Part shown: in pieces, positions 40,999-48,781 of the stretch
Position numbering within the stretch: position 1 is the stretch's first letter
How the letters are laid out: the number at the start of each line of letters is the position of its first letter
Assembly: GCF_003324565.1 (NCBI RefSeq)
Contig: NZ_QOLA01000029.1
Location: 30,282 to 94,281, forward strand
Length of the DNA: 64,000 nucleotides
Source: Streptomyces sp. SDr-06
Lineage (GTDB): Bacteria > Actinomycetota > Actinomycetes > Streptomycetales > Streptomycetaceae
Direction: 5' to 3'
Translations under genes and position numbers: made by a program
The notes under the pieces: model-generated
The model's input: only the letters and a program-made list of their open reading frames with translations
Databases searched by the model: none
What the model was told of the DNA's origin: nothing

Positions 40999-42057
40999 CT
41001 AACCGAACTGCTGCTCAAGGTCCTTGAGCTTGCGCTCCAGGGAGTCGAGCCGGGGCAGCGCCTGGGTGTCGTCCTCGGCGGTGAGGTCCACGGTGCGGGC
41101 AGTCGAGGCCTCAGCGGTCCCGACGGCCAGGAGGGAGGGCCGGTTGCGCAGCGGCAGCTGTCCCGGCTCCGCTATGGCCGGCTCCGCGACGGCCTTGGGC
41201 GGGGAGCCCTGCCCGGCGCCGATCCCCTGGACGTCGACCTGGCGGCCGCCGTTCCTGCCGCGCCCCCAGGCCCGGTTCTGCCGGCTGAGCGCCTTGAAGT
41301 GCGCCCGGTCCAGCTTCTCCTGGTCCCGCCTGCGGAGCTTGTTCTCCTCCTTGGCGCGCTTGTCCTCGCGCACCTCCTCGACCGCCTCGTCCAGGGTGCG
41401 CACGCCCTCCAGGAGCATCAGCGACCAGGCGCCGAAGGTCTCCCTGGGGGCCCGCAGCCACCGGACGATCCGGATCTGCGGCAGCGGCCGCGGTACCAGG
41501 CCCTGTTCGCGCAGGGCCGCCCGGCGGGTCTGCTTCAGCGCGCGGTCGAAGAGGACCGCCGCCGAGAGGGACATGCCGGCGAAGAACTGCGGGGCGCCCG
41601 CGTGGTCCATGCCGCGTGGCGCGTGCACCCAGTTGAACCAGGCCGCGGCGCCCGCGAACGTCCACACGAGCAGACGCGAGCCGAGCGCCGCGTCGCCGTG
41701 GCTGGCCTCGCGCACCGCGAGCACGGAACAGAACATGGCCGCGCCGTCGAGGCCGAACGGGACCAGGTACTCCCAGCCGTCCGTCAGATTGAGGTTCTGC
41801 CGGCCGAAGCCGACCAGACCGTGGAAGGAGAGCGCGGCGGCCACCGCCGCGCAGCAGAACAGGAGCACATAGGAAGCGGTGCCGTAGACCGCCTCCTTCC
41901 TTCTGCGGCGCTCCTCACTGCGCTCCCAGGAGTCGTCGCCGGTGGCGTTGTCACCGGCGCGCTTGCCGCGCGCGAGCACTACCAGAGCCACGACGACCCC
42001 CACGATCATCACGCCGCCCGGAAGCAGCCAGTCCAGCGATATGTCGGTCAGTCGCAT
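40999..42057 (-). CDS. DUF2637-type membrane protein
   Basis: The 352-aa protein begins with a short hydrophobic segment (LLPGGVMIVGVVVALVVLAR), then a charged loop, then about four spans (ASYVLLFCCAAVAAALSF, EYLVPFGLDGAAMFCSVLAV and two later), the pattern of DUF2637. The second half is a soluble, highly charged coiled region (REDKRAKEENKLRRRDQEKL) ending in a short coiled coil (LDSLERKLKDLEQQFG). Relatives occur near plasmid transfer genes and elsewhere in Streptomyces; function is not established. I see no mobile-element genes adjacent. Confidence 0.8.
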   Translation of the reverse strand: MRLTDISLDWLLPGGVMIVGVVVALVVLARGKRAGDNATGDDSWERSEERRRRKEAVYGTASYVLLFCCAAVAAALSFHGLVGFGRQNLNLTDGWEYLVPFGLDGAAMFCSVLAVREASHGDAALGSRLLVWTFAGAAAWFNWVHAPRGMDHAGAPQFFAGMSLSAAVLFDRALKQTRRAALREQGLVPRPLPQIRIVRWLRAPRETFGAWSLMLLEGVRTLDEAVEEVREDKRAKEENKLRRRDQEKLDRAHFKALSRQNRAWGRGRNGGRQVDVQGIGAGQGSPPKAVAEPAIAEPGQLPLRNRPSLLAVGTAEASTARTVDLTAEDDTQALPRLDSLERKLKDLEQQFG

Positions 42058-42250
42058 GCGGTGTCCCTTGCATCGCGTAGGGCGTATCGGCCGCCATACT
42101 GCTCCTGCCGTACGGGGCGGCAGGGGGTTTCGGGGCAAGAGGGCGCCAACGGATGCCGAGGGCAGTCGGATAGGGGGGAATCCATCGAACTGCCGTGCCC
42201 GGCGCGCGAGTTGAGTTCGACTGGCGCTCACCCGGACGGGTGGCATGGTT

Positions 42251-43087
42251 TCAGGAGGCGGCGCTGAGCCGCCGCACCCGGTCGGCGTCGCAGGTGCGCG
42301 GGCAGGTCACGCAGGTGTCCTCGGGGCGCACCGTGTAGAAGAAGCAGCAGCTCGCCCGGTCGCGGGTCGCCAGACGCCGCCCGTCGGGCGCGGTCAGCTC
42401 CCGGAAGCCCGGCGTGCCGACATAGGGCTTCGCGGTGCCGGGGAGCAGCGCGTCGAGCTCGGCCATCGCGCGGGGCTCCTCGTCGAGCAGGGAGCCGATG
42501 TACCAGAGGCCCTCGACGATCTCGTCCGTGGCCATGCCCCACAGCGCCCGCCGGCCCCGCCGCATCCGGGGCCCGAAGCCTTCGAGGACCGGCCCGAGGT
42601 GCTCGGCCACCGCGGCCCGCACCTCGCCCCGCAGCGCCTCCTCGTCGGCGACGACCTGGGCCCCGGGAAGCGCCGCGGCCGGGTCGTCCGGCAGACAGGC
42701 GAACTCCCGCACGCGGACGGCGATATGACCCAGCGTCCGCTGGAACGCCACATCGGCGACCGGCACCCGCGGCACCCGGCGGTGCAGGAACCACGGCACC
42801 GTCACGAGCAGGCAGGCGGGCCAGGCGTAGCGGTGGAAGCCGAAGGAGGCGATGACGTCGGGCCGGGCCTGGTGGCCGTAGTCCCGTACGACCTGGGCGT
42901 GGTCCCAGGCGAGGAAGGCGTCCAGGGCCGCGCCGCCCGCCGCGAGTTCCGCCGCGCCGACCCAGCCCGCGCCGTCCGGCGCCTGCTCCAACGCGGCCAG
43001 CTCCCTGATCCCGAGGCCGGGGAAGACCTCGGCGAGGCGGGCGTAGGAGGGGGCGAGGGGGCTGGGCAGCAGAGTGGAGACGGTCAT
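42251..43087 (-). CDS. FhuF-like siderophore-iron reductase
   Basis: The 278-aa protein has the FhuF C-terminal iron-sulfur signature CC-x10-CxxC (C247, C248, C259, C262), which binds a [2Fe-2S] cluster. The body (TLGHIAVRVREFACLPDDPA, GRRALWGMATDEIVEGLWYI) fits the siderophore-iron reductase family. It releases iron from ferric siderophores in the cytoplasm. A perfect iron box lies 28 bases upstream of ATG 43087, so it is probably repressed by a DmdR/IdeR-type regulator when iron is plentiful. No siderophore biosynthesis genes are adjacent. Confidence 0.87.
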   Translation of the reverse strand: MTVSTLLPSPLAPSYARLAEVFPGLGIRELAALEQAPDGAGWVGAAELAAGGAALDAFLAWDHAQVVRDYGHQARPDVIASFGFHRYAWPACLLVTVPWFLHRRVPRVPVADVAFQRTLGHIAVRVREFACLPDDPAAALPGAQVVADEEALRGEVRAAVAEHLGPVLEGFGPRMRRGRRALWGMATDEIVEGLWYIGSLLDEEPRAMAELDALLPGTAKPYVGTPGFRELTAPDGRRLATRDRASCCFFYTVRPEDTCVTCPRTCDADRVRRLSAAS

Positions 43088-43115
43088 GCGGGACCACCGA
43101 ATCACGATCGTTGGC

Positions 43116-43130
43116 AGGTAAGCCTTACCT
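43116..43130. promoter_or_regulatory. Iron box (DmdR/IdeR-type operator)
   Basis: AGGTAAG-C-CTTACCT is a perfect 7-1-7 palindrome matching the actinobacterial iron box (consensus near TTAGGTTAGGCTAACCTAA). It lies 28 bases upstream of the FhuF-like start codon and 82 bases ahead of the divergent GntR gene. Confidence 0.8.
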
Positions 43131-43211
43131 TAGCGGATGAGGGCGATGTTTGAACTCGCGCTTTGTCCGCCTATGGTCTGTGTGGGGCAGGCGGAGCCGT
43201 AGGAGGCCGGG

Positions 43212-43970
43212 GTGGAGCAGGGCAGAGCGCGCGAGGCCGTGGTGCCGCCGTACGGGTCACCCCGGATTCCCGGCCAGTCCCGCGGCGGCGAGCGCCTCGA
43301 CGGCGCGCGCGGCGAACACACCCACGGCGAGCCCTCGGCGCCCCGCACCGTTCACCGCCACTCGGTGCGCGGCCAGATCCTGGCCGCGCTGCGCACCGCC
43401 CTGGTCGACGGCGAGCTGGTGCCCGGCGAGGTGTATTCGGCGCCGGCGCTCGGCGAGCGGTTCGGCGTCTCCGCCACACCCGTGCGCGAGGCGATGCAGC
43501 AGCTCAGCATCGAGGGCGCCGTCGAGGTCGTGCCGAACCGGGGATTCAGGGTCACCGAGCGCAGCCCCCGCGAACTCGCGGAGCTCGCCGAGGTGCGCGC
43601 CCTCATCGAGGTCCCGGTGATGCTGCGCCTTGCCCGCACCGTCCCGGCCGCCCGCTGGGCCGAGCTGCGCCCGCTCGCCGAGGCCACCACCGAGGCGGCC
43701 GCCACCGGCGACCGGGCGGGCTACGCCGAGTGCGACCGCGCCTTCCACCGGGCGGTCCTCGCCCTGGCCGGCAACCAGCAGCTCGTCCAGGTCGCCGACG
43801 ACCTGCACCGGCGCGCGCAGTGGCCCTTGACCGCGGCGCCCGTCACGCGCCGCGCCGACCTGGTCGCCGACGCCGCCGAGCACCTGGCCCTCCTGGACGC
43901 GCTGTGCGCGCAGAACCTGCCGGTCGTCCAGTCGCTCGTACGGGAACACTTCACGGGTTCCGCGCTCTGA
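43212..43970 (+). CDS. GntR-family transcriptional regulator (FCD type)
   Basis: The 252-aa protein (GTG 43212) has an N-terminal winged helix: VHRHSVRGQILAALRTALVD, then VYSAPALGERFGVSATPVRE and AMQQLSIEGAVEVVPNRGFR. The C-terminus is an all-helical FCD domain (LAELAEVRALIEVPVMLRLA, YAECDRAFHRAVLALAGNQQ, ADAAEHLALLDALCAQNLPV) that binds small organic acids in relatives. The first ~45 residues are low-complexity, so a shorter start is possible. Targets are unknown. It is divergent from the iron-reductase gene. Confidence 0.87.
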   Translation: MEQGRAREAVVPPYGSPRIPGQSRGGERLDGARGEHTHGEPSAPRTVHRHSVRGQILAALRTALVDGELVPGEVYSAPALGERFGVSATPVREAMQQLSIEGAVEVVPNRGFRVTERSPRELAELAEVRALIEVPVMLRLARTVPAARWAELRPLAEATTEAAATGDRAGYAECDRAFHRAVLALAGNQQLVQVADDLHRRAQWPLTAAPVTRRADLVADAAEHLALLDALCAQNLPVVQSLVREHFTGSAL

Positions 43971-44102
43971 GCGCAGGCCCTCGAACCCCGGCCCGTCACG
44001 GCCGCGTCCGCGCCGTGCAACAGAGCTCCGGCCGAGGAACCCGGGCCGTCAATCGCCGCGTCCCAGGCCGTACAGGGACGTAGCGCACCTCGGGGGACCA
44101 CC

Positions 44103-44402
44103 ATGCCGGATCCGTGGATGCAACAGCAGCAGATGCAGCAGCAGCAATGGCAGAGCCGACAGGCCGCCGACGCGGCCCGGCGCGCGTCCGACCAGGGACG
44201 CGAGTCGCACCGGCTGGCCCAGGCCTCCGTACGGCGCGGCTCATCGGGCCGGCTCACCAGCCTGCTCCAGCTCGTCCTGCTGGTCGCGGCGGTCGTCTAC
44301 CTGGCGGACCACCCGGAGGTCCGGGCCGCGCTGTGGGGGTACGCCCAGCAGGTCGCCAGCCATCTCAAGTCCCTGGTGGACGAAGCCCGTTCGGCCACCT
44401 GA
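44103..44402 (+). CDS. Small membrane protein with Gln-rich N-terminus, 99 aa
   Basis: The 99-aa product starts MPDPWMQQQQMQQQQWQSRQ, a Gln-rich tract, has an Arg/Ala-rich helix and one membrane span (LTSLLQLVLLVAAVVYLADH), then a short amphipathic tail. ATG 44103 follows GGGGACC. I do not recognise the family. A single-span protein with a Gln-rich cytoplasmic arm could be a scaffold. It converges with the TPR-like gene, eight bases between stops. Confidence 0.7.
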   Translation: MPDPWMQQQQMQQQQWQSRQAADAARRASDQGRESHRLAQASVRRGSSGRLTSLLQLVLLVAAVVYLADHPEVRAALWGYAQQVASHLKSLVDEARSAT

Positions 44403-44409
44403 CGACACG

Positions 44410-45183
44410 TCACACGGCGGACGGCCGGGGCGGCGCGGCGCCCAGATGGGCCGCGAGCCAGGTGGGAACGCCGAGCAGGCGCACGAGGCGGGCCGCCTCC
44501 GTGCGCAACCGGGTCGAGACCGGCTCCTCCTCGGTGTCGGCGAGCGCGGCGAGCGCGGGGGCCGTGCCGATCAGGTAGCCGAGCTCCTCCCGGATGCGCA
44601 GGGACTCGGTGAAGCCGTGCCGCGCCTCCGCCAACTCCCCGTCGCGCAGGGCGAGTCCGGCCAGATGGCGCCAGGTGAAGGACAGCAGCAGGGGGTCGCC
44701 GTGCGCGGCCGCGCCCTCGTGGGCGCGGACGTAGGCGGCGCGGGCGGCCTGCGGCGCGTCGGCGACGTTCTCGGCGAGCAGCCCGCGCCGGAAGTCGAGC
44801 AGGGCACGGCCGCGCCCCGCGAGCGCGGTCAGGGCGGCGGCCCGGCCGAACGCGGAGCGCGCCTCGTCCGCCCGGTCGCGCACCCCGAACAGCGTGGAGG
44901 CGTACGCGAGATAGCCGCGCTCGCAGGCGGCGGCGCCGCGCTCCTCGTCGCTGCGGGCGACGGCCTCCGCGGCCCGCAGCGCCTCGTCGGCCTCGGCCCA
45001 GCCGGACTCGGTGTACACACAGCGCTCGGTCAGCAGGGCGCTGCGCTGGAGCGCGCGGGGCGCCTGGTCCGCATGTGGTTCGAGCAGCGCGGCGGCGTCC
45101 GTCCAGCAGCCGCGCGAGCGCAGCCGCCATACCGCGGTCTGGAGCGGATCCCCGTCATCTGCAGTCGTTCCGGAACCAGACAT
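44410..45183 (-). CDS. TPR-like helical repeat protein
   Basis: The 257-aa soluble protein is made of Ala/Leu-rich helical repeats, for example SDEERGAAACERGYLAYAST, LDFRRGLLAENVADAPQAAR, HGDPLLLSFTWRHLAGLALR and GELAEARHGFTESLRIREEL, typical of TPR-like arrays. No catalytic motif is seen. ATG 45183 or 45198 are both possible starts. Function is unknown; such proteins mediate protein contacts. It lies downstream of the PucR-type regulator in the same direction as it, but separated by promoter-sized sequence. Confidence 0.65.
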   Translation of the reverse strand: MSGSGTTADDGDPLQTAVWRLRSRGCWTDAAALLEPHADQAPRALQRSALLTERCVYTESGWAEADEALRAAEAVARSDEERGAAACERGYLAYASTLFGVRDRADEARSAFGRAAALTALAGRGRALLDFRRGLLAENVADAPQAARAAYVRAHEGAAAHGDPLLLSFTWRHLAGLALRDGELAEARHGFTESLRIREELGYLIGTAPALAALADTEEEPVSTRLRTEAARLVRLLGVPTWLAAHLGAAPPRPSAV

Positions 45184-45325
45184 GGCGGTATGCGCCACGT
45201 TGCCCTCCCCGAGCGCGCCATTGAGCTGCTGAGTCGAATTCGCATCTCAACACGGAATGGCACGCCGGGCCAAGGGGGGTGCGTGAATGAGTTCACAATC
45301 GTCCGGCCCTGGCCGGGATCGACTG

Positions 45326-46996
45326 TCAGCTCATACGAAGCGCCAGGAAGAAGTCGAGCTTGTCCTCGAGCCGGGACAGGTCACGGGCCGTCAACTGCTC
45401 GATCCTGCCCACCCGGTAGCGCAGGGTGTTGACGTGCAGGTGCAGGCGCGTCGCGCACCGCGTCCACGAGCCGTCGCAGTCCAGGAAGGCCTCCAGGGTC
45501 GGGATGAGTTCGGCCCGGTGGCGCCGGTCGTAGTCGCGCAGCGGGTCGAGCAGCCGGGCCGTGAAGGCGCGCCGCACGTCGTCCGGGACGAACGGCAGCA
45601 GCAGTACGTGCGAGGCCAGCTCGTGGTGGCCGGCCGCGCACACCCGGCCGGGGCGGGCGGCGGCGACCCGGCGGGCGTGCCGGGCCTCCTCCAGGGCGCC
45701 GCGCAGCCCCTCGGCGGAGTGCACCGCGGCGCTGACACCCAGTGTCAGGCGGCCGTCGTCGGCGAGGCCCGCCGAGAGCGGAGCGCGCACGGTGGACAGC
45801 AGCGCGTCGGCGTGCAGGCCGCCCTCCGCGCCCTCGGGCGTGACGGCGGGCAGCGGTACGAGCGCGATCGCCTCGTCGCCCGCGTGGGCCACCGCGATCC
45901 GGTCGGAGGACTCGGGGCCCACGACCGCGGGGTCGACCAGGATCTCCTCAAGCAGCGACTGGGCGACCGGGCCGCCCGCGATCTCCGCGCCCGAGTCGCG
46001 CTCCCAGTCCACCCGGGCCACCACGACCTGCCAGTGCGGCGCCGAGCCGAGGCCGGGCAGCAGCACCGGGGCCGCGACTCTGAGGCGGGCCGCGATCTCG
46101 GCGGGCGCGGCGCCGGTCTGCACCAGCTCCAGGACCTCCTGCGCGAGCCGGCGGCGCACCGTGCGGGCCGCGTCGCGCCGGTCGCGCTCGACCGCGATGA
46201 GCTGGGTGACGCCCTGGAGGAGGTCGAGCCGGGCGGCCGGCCAGTCGCTCGCGTCGGCCTCGACGGCGAGCAGCCAGTCCGACAGCACCGTCTCGCGCAC
46301 GTCCCGGGCGGCGGGCGTGGCGCCCCGCCCGTGGTTGCGGATCGGGAAGAGCGAGTAGGTCACGCCGCCGACGGTGGCCCGGTGCGGGCCGCGCCGTCCG
46401 GTGCGGGTCGCGCCCAGGTGCTCGGCGGCCAGGGCGGCGCCCACCGCGGGGGTCAGCGGGTCGCCGGCCCCGGCGATCTGGCGGCCGGTGGGGGAGAGGA
46501 CCCAGGCCCGCAGGTCGAGGTCCGAGCCGAGCAGGTCGAGGACCACCTCGGGGCCGCCGCCCGCCGGGCCCGACGTCATCAGCCTGCGGTGCCGGTCGAC
46601 GACGGCCGCGAGGTCGCCCGCGCGCTCGCCCGAGACCTGACGCACGACGTGCTCGGTGATGGTCGCGAACGCGACCGACTCGTTCACCGCGAAGAGCGGG
46701 AGCCGATGGCGAGAACAAGCCATGACGAGATCGTCGGGAATGGCGCCGAGCTCGGCCTCGCCGGCCGCCAGCCCCGCGACCCCGGCACTCGCCAGGATGC
46801 GTACGAATGGCTCGGAATCCTCGGCGTCCCGGCGCCAGGCGAGACCCGTCAGGACGAGCTCGCCACCGGTCAGGTAGCGGCTCGGATCCCGCAGGTCAGT
46901 GGTCATGACTCCCCGCACCGTGCGGTCCAGCTCGTCCTCGCCGCCGAGCAGCCGCAGCCCCAGCGCGTCGGTTTCCAGAAGTGCGCGCAGCCGCAT
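45326..46996 (-). CDS. PucR-family purine catabolism regulator
   Basis: The 556-aa protein begins MRLRALLETDALGLRLLGGE, the PucR N-terminal domain, and ends with the PucR helix-turn-helix (LIPTLEAFLDCDGSWTRCAT, LHLHVNTLRYRVGRIEQLTA). The intermediate GGDEF-like region is degenerate, as usual. It faces the xanthine dehydrogenase operon across a 263-base divergent region, so it is the likely regulator of purine use, as PucR is in Bacillus. ATG 46996 is the most credible start; the frame opens further upstream. Confidence 0.9.
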   Translation of the reverse strand: MRLRALLETDALGLRLLGGEDELDRTVRGVMTTDLRDPSRYLTGGELVLTGLAWRRDAEDSEPFVRILASAGVAGLAAGEAELGAIPDDLVMACSRHRLPLFAVNESVAFATITEHVVRQVSGERAGDLAAVVDRHRRLMTSGPAGGGPEVVLDLLGSDLDLRAWVLSPTGRQIAGAGDPLTPAVGAALAAEHLGATRTGRRGPHRATVGGVTYSLFPIRNHGRGATPAARDVRETVLSDWLLAVEADASDWPAARLDLLQGVTQLIAVERDRRDAARTVRRRLAQEVLELVQTGAAPAEIAARLRVAAPVLLPGLGSAPHWQVVVARVDWERDSGAEIAGGPVAQSLLEEILVDPAVVGPESSDRIAVAHAGDEAIALVPLPAVTPEGAEGGLHADALLSTVRAPLSAGLADDGRLTLGVSAAVHSAEGLRGALEEARHARRVAAARPGRVCAAGHHELASHVLLLPFVPDDVRRAFTARLLDPLRDYDRRHRAELIPTLEAFLDCDGSWTRCATRLHLHVNTLRYRVGRIEQLTARDLSRLEDKLDFFLALRMS

Positions 46997-47259
46997 CGCG
47001 TGTCGCCGCCGATCTGTCTTGATGTTGCCGTTGGAAAGCGGTGAGGTAACGGAGCACCGCCTTTCATACGAATCTACAAGACGTGAGCGGAGACCAGCCA
47101 ACTCCTTCATGGTTTCGGTGACTGCACCCGAGGGATCGGGACTTGTGTACTGATTCCACACCGCGTTAACAGCACATGAACGACTGAGATGTCGAGGGCC
47201 TGCCGTCCCCGGGACCCGCGCGAACGACCCCGAATTTGAGAATCGGAAGAGAGCCACTC

Positions 47260-48156
47260 ATGGACTTCCTTCGCCCCGCCAGCTGGGAGGAGGCGCTCGC
47301 CGCCAAGGCAGAGCACCCCACCGCTGTGCCCATTGCGGGTGGCACCGATGTGATGGTCGAGATCAACTTCGATCACCGGCGGCCCGAGTACCTCCTGGAC
47401 CTCAACCGCATCAGCGAGCTGGCCCAGTGGGAGGTCGGGCAGGAGAGCGTCCGGCTTGGCCCCTCCGTCCCGTACACCAAGATCATGGAGAACCTGCGCA
47501 CCGAGCTGCCGGGTCTGGCGCTCGCGTCGCACACGGTCGCGTCGCCGCAGATCCGCAACCGCGGCGGCGTGGGCGGCAACCTCGGCTGCGCCTCCCCGGC
47601 CGGTGACGCCCACCCCGCGCTGCTGTCGTCCGGCGCGGACGTCGAGGTCGAGTCGCAGGCGCGCGGCGTGCGGCTCATCCCGATCGACGAGTTCTACAAG
47701 GGCGTCAAGCGCAACGCTCTCGAGGCCGACGAGCTGATCAAGGCCATTCACATCCCCAAGGCGGACGGCCCCCAGCAGTTCTCCAAGGTCGGCACCCGCA
47801 ATGCCATGGTCATCGCGGTCTGCGCGTTCGGCCTGGCGCTGCACCCCGAGACCCGTACGGTCCGGACCGGCATCGGCTCGGCCGCTCCCACCCCCATCCG
47901 GGCGAAGGCGGCCGAGGAGTTCCTGAACGCGGCGCTCGAAGAGGGCGGCTTCTGGGACAACGGAAAGATCATCACCCCGTCGGTCGCGAAGCAGTTCGCC
48001 ACGCTCGCCTCGGGCGCGTGCAACCCGATCGACGACGTCCGCGGCACCGCGAACTACCGCCGTCACGCCGTCGGCGTCATGGCGCGCCGCACGCTGATGT
48101 GGACCTGGGAGACGTACCGCGGCGGAAACGGCCGCACCCTTGAAGGAGCTGCATAA
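47260..48156 (+). CDS. Xanthine dehydrogenase, FAD-binding subunit
   Basis: The 298-aa protein has the FAD-binding PCMH-like motif IAGGTDVMVEINFDHRRPEY and RNRGGVGGNLGCASPAGDAH, which positions FAD. It is the middle-size subunit of a molybdo-flavoenzyme that oxidises hypoxanthine and xanthine to urate. ATG 47260 follows GGAAGAGAGCCACTC. The gene order FAD, [2Fe-2S], molybdenum is typical. Stop and next start are two bases apart (TAACC-ATG), so the three subunits form an operon. Confidence 0.92.
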   Translation: MDFLRPASWEEALAAKAEHPTAVPIAGGTDVMVEINFDHRRPEYLLDLNRISELAQWEVGQESVRLGPSVPYTKIMENLRTELPGLALASHTVASPQIRNRGGVGGNLGCASPAGDAHPALLSSGADVEVESQARGVRLIPIDEFYKGVKRNALEADELIKAIHIPKADGPQQFSKVGTRNAMVIAVCAFGLALHPETRTVRTGIGSAAPTPIRAKAAEEFLNAALEEGGFWDNGKIITPSVAKQFATLASGACNPIDDVRGTANYRRHAVGVMARRTLMWTWETYRGGNGRTLEGAA

Positions 48157-48158
48157 CC

Positions 48159-48779
48159 ATGCGCGTCAATTTCACGGTCAATGGCCGTAAGCAGGAGGCC
48201 GACGACGTGTGGGAGGGCGAGAGCCTTCTCTACGTCCTGCGCGAGCGCATGGGTCTTCCCGGTTCGAAGAACGCCTGTGAGCAGGGCGAGTGCGGTTCCT
48301 GCACGGTCCGCCTCGACGGCGTGCCGGTGTGTTCGTGCCTGGTCGCGGCCGGTCAGGTCGAGGGCCGCGAGGTCGTCACCGTGGAGGGCCTGGCCGACTA
48401 CGCCGCCCACCGCGCCGACGCCCACCCCGGCGGCGGCTGCGCCTCGGGCGCCTGCGGTACGTCCATCGACGCCGCCAAGCGCTGGACGGCGCACGGATCC
48501 GACAGCGGGCTCCGCCCGCGGGCCCAGGACGGGCAGACTGGAGAGGCGGGCTCGCTCTCCCCGATCCAGCAGGCGTTCATCGACGCCGGCGCCGTGCAGT
48601 GCGGTTTCTGCACCCCGGGCCTCCTGGTCGCCGCCGACGAGCTCCTGGAGCGCAACCCCGAGCCGTCCGACGCCGACATCCGCGAGGCGCTCTCCGGCAA
48701 CCTGTGCCGTTGCACCGGCTACGAGAAGATCCTCGACGCGGTCCGCCTCGCGGCCGCCCGTCAGGAAGAGGCGGTCTGA
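48159..48779 (+). CDS. Xanthine dehydrogenase, [2Fe-2S] subunit
   Basis: The 206-aa protein has a plant-type cluster (CEQGECGSC then a fourth Cys) and the second cluster motif CGFCTPG ... CRCTGY of molybdenum hydroxylases. Between them is an unusual 45-residue insertion (GGGCASGACGTSIDAAKRWT and beyond) with two extra cysteines. It transfers electrons from the molybdenum centre to FAD. Two bases separate its stop from the large-subunit start. Confidence 0.92.
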   Translation: MRVNFTVNGRKQEADDVWEGESLLYVLRERMGLPGSKNACEQGECGSCTVRLDGVPVCSCLVAAGQVEGREVVTVEGLADYAAHRADAHPGGGCASGACGTSIDAAKRWTAHGSDSGLRPRAQDGQTGEAGSLSPIQQAFIDAGAVQCGFCTPGLLVAADELLERNPEPSDADIREALSGNLCRCTGYEKILDAVRLAAARQEEAV

Positions 48780-48781
48780 TC

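Noticed and set aside
40999..42057. Part of an integrated plasmid (DUF2637 is often plasmid-linked)
   Set aside because: No transfer, replication or integrase genes, direct repeats or tRNA target are near.
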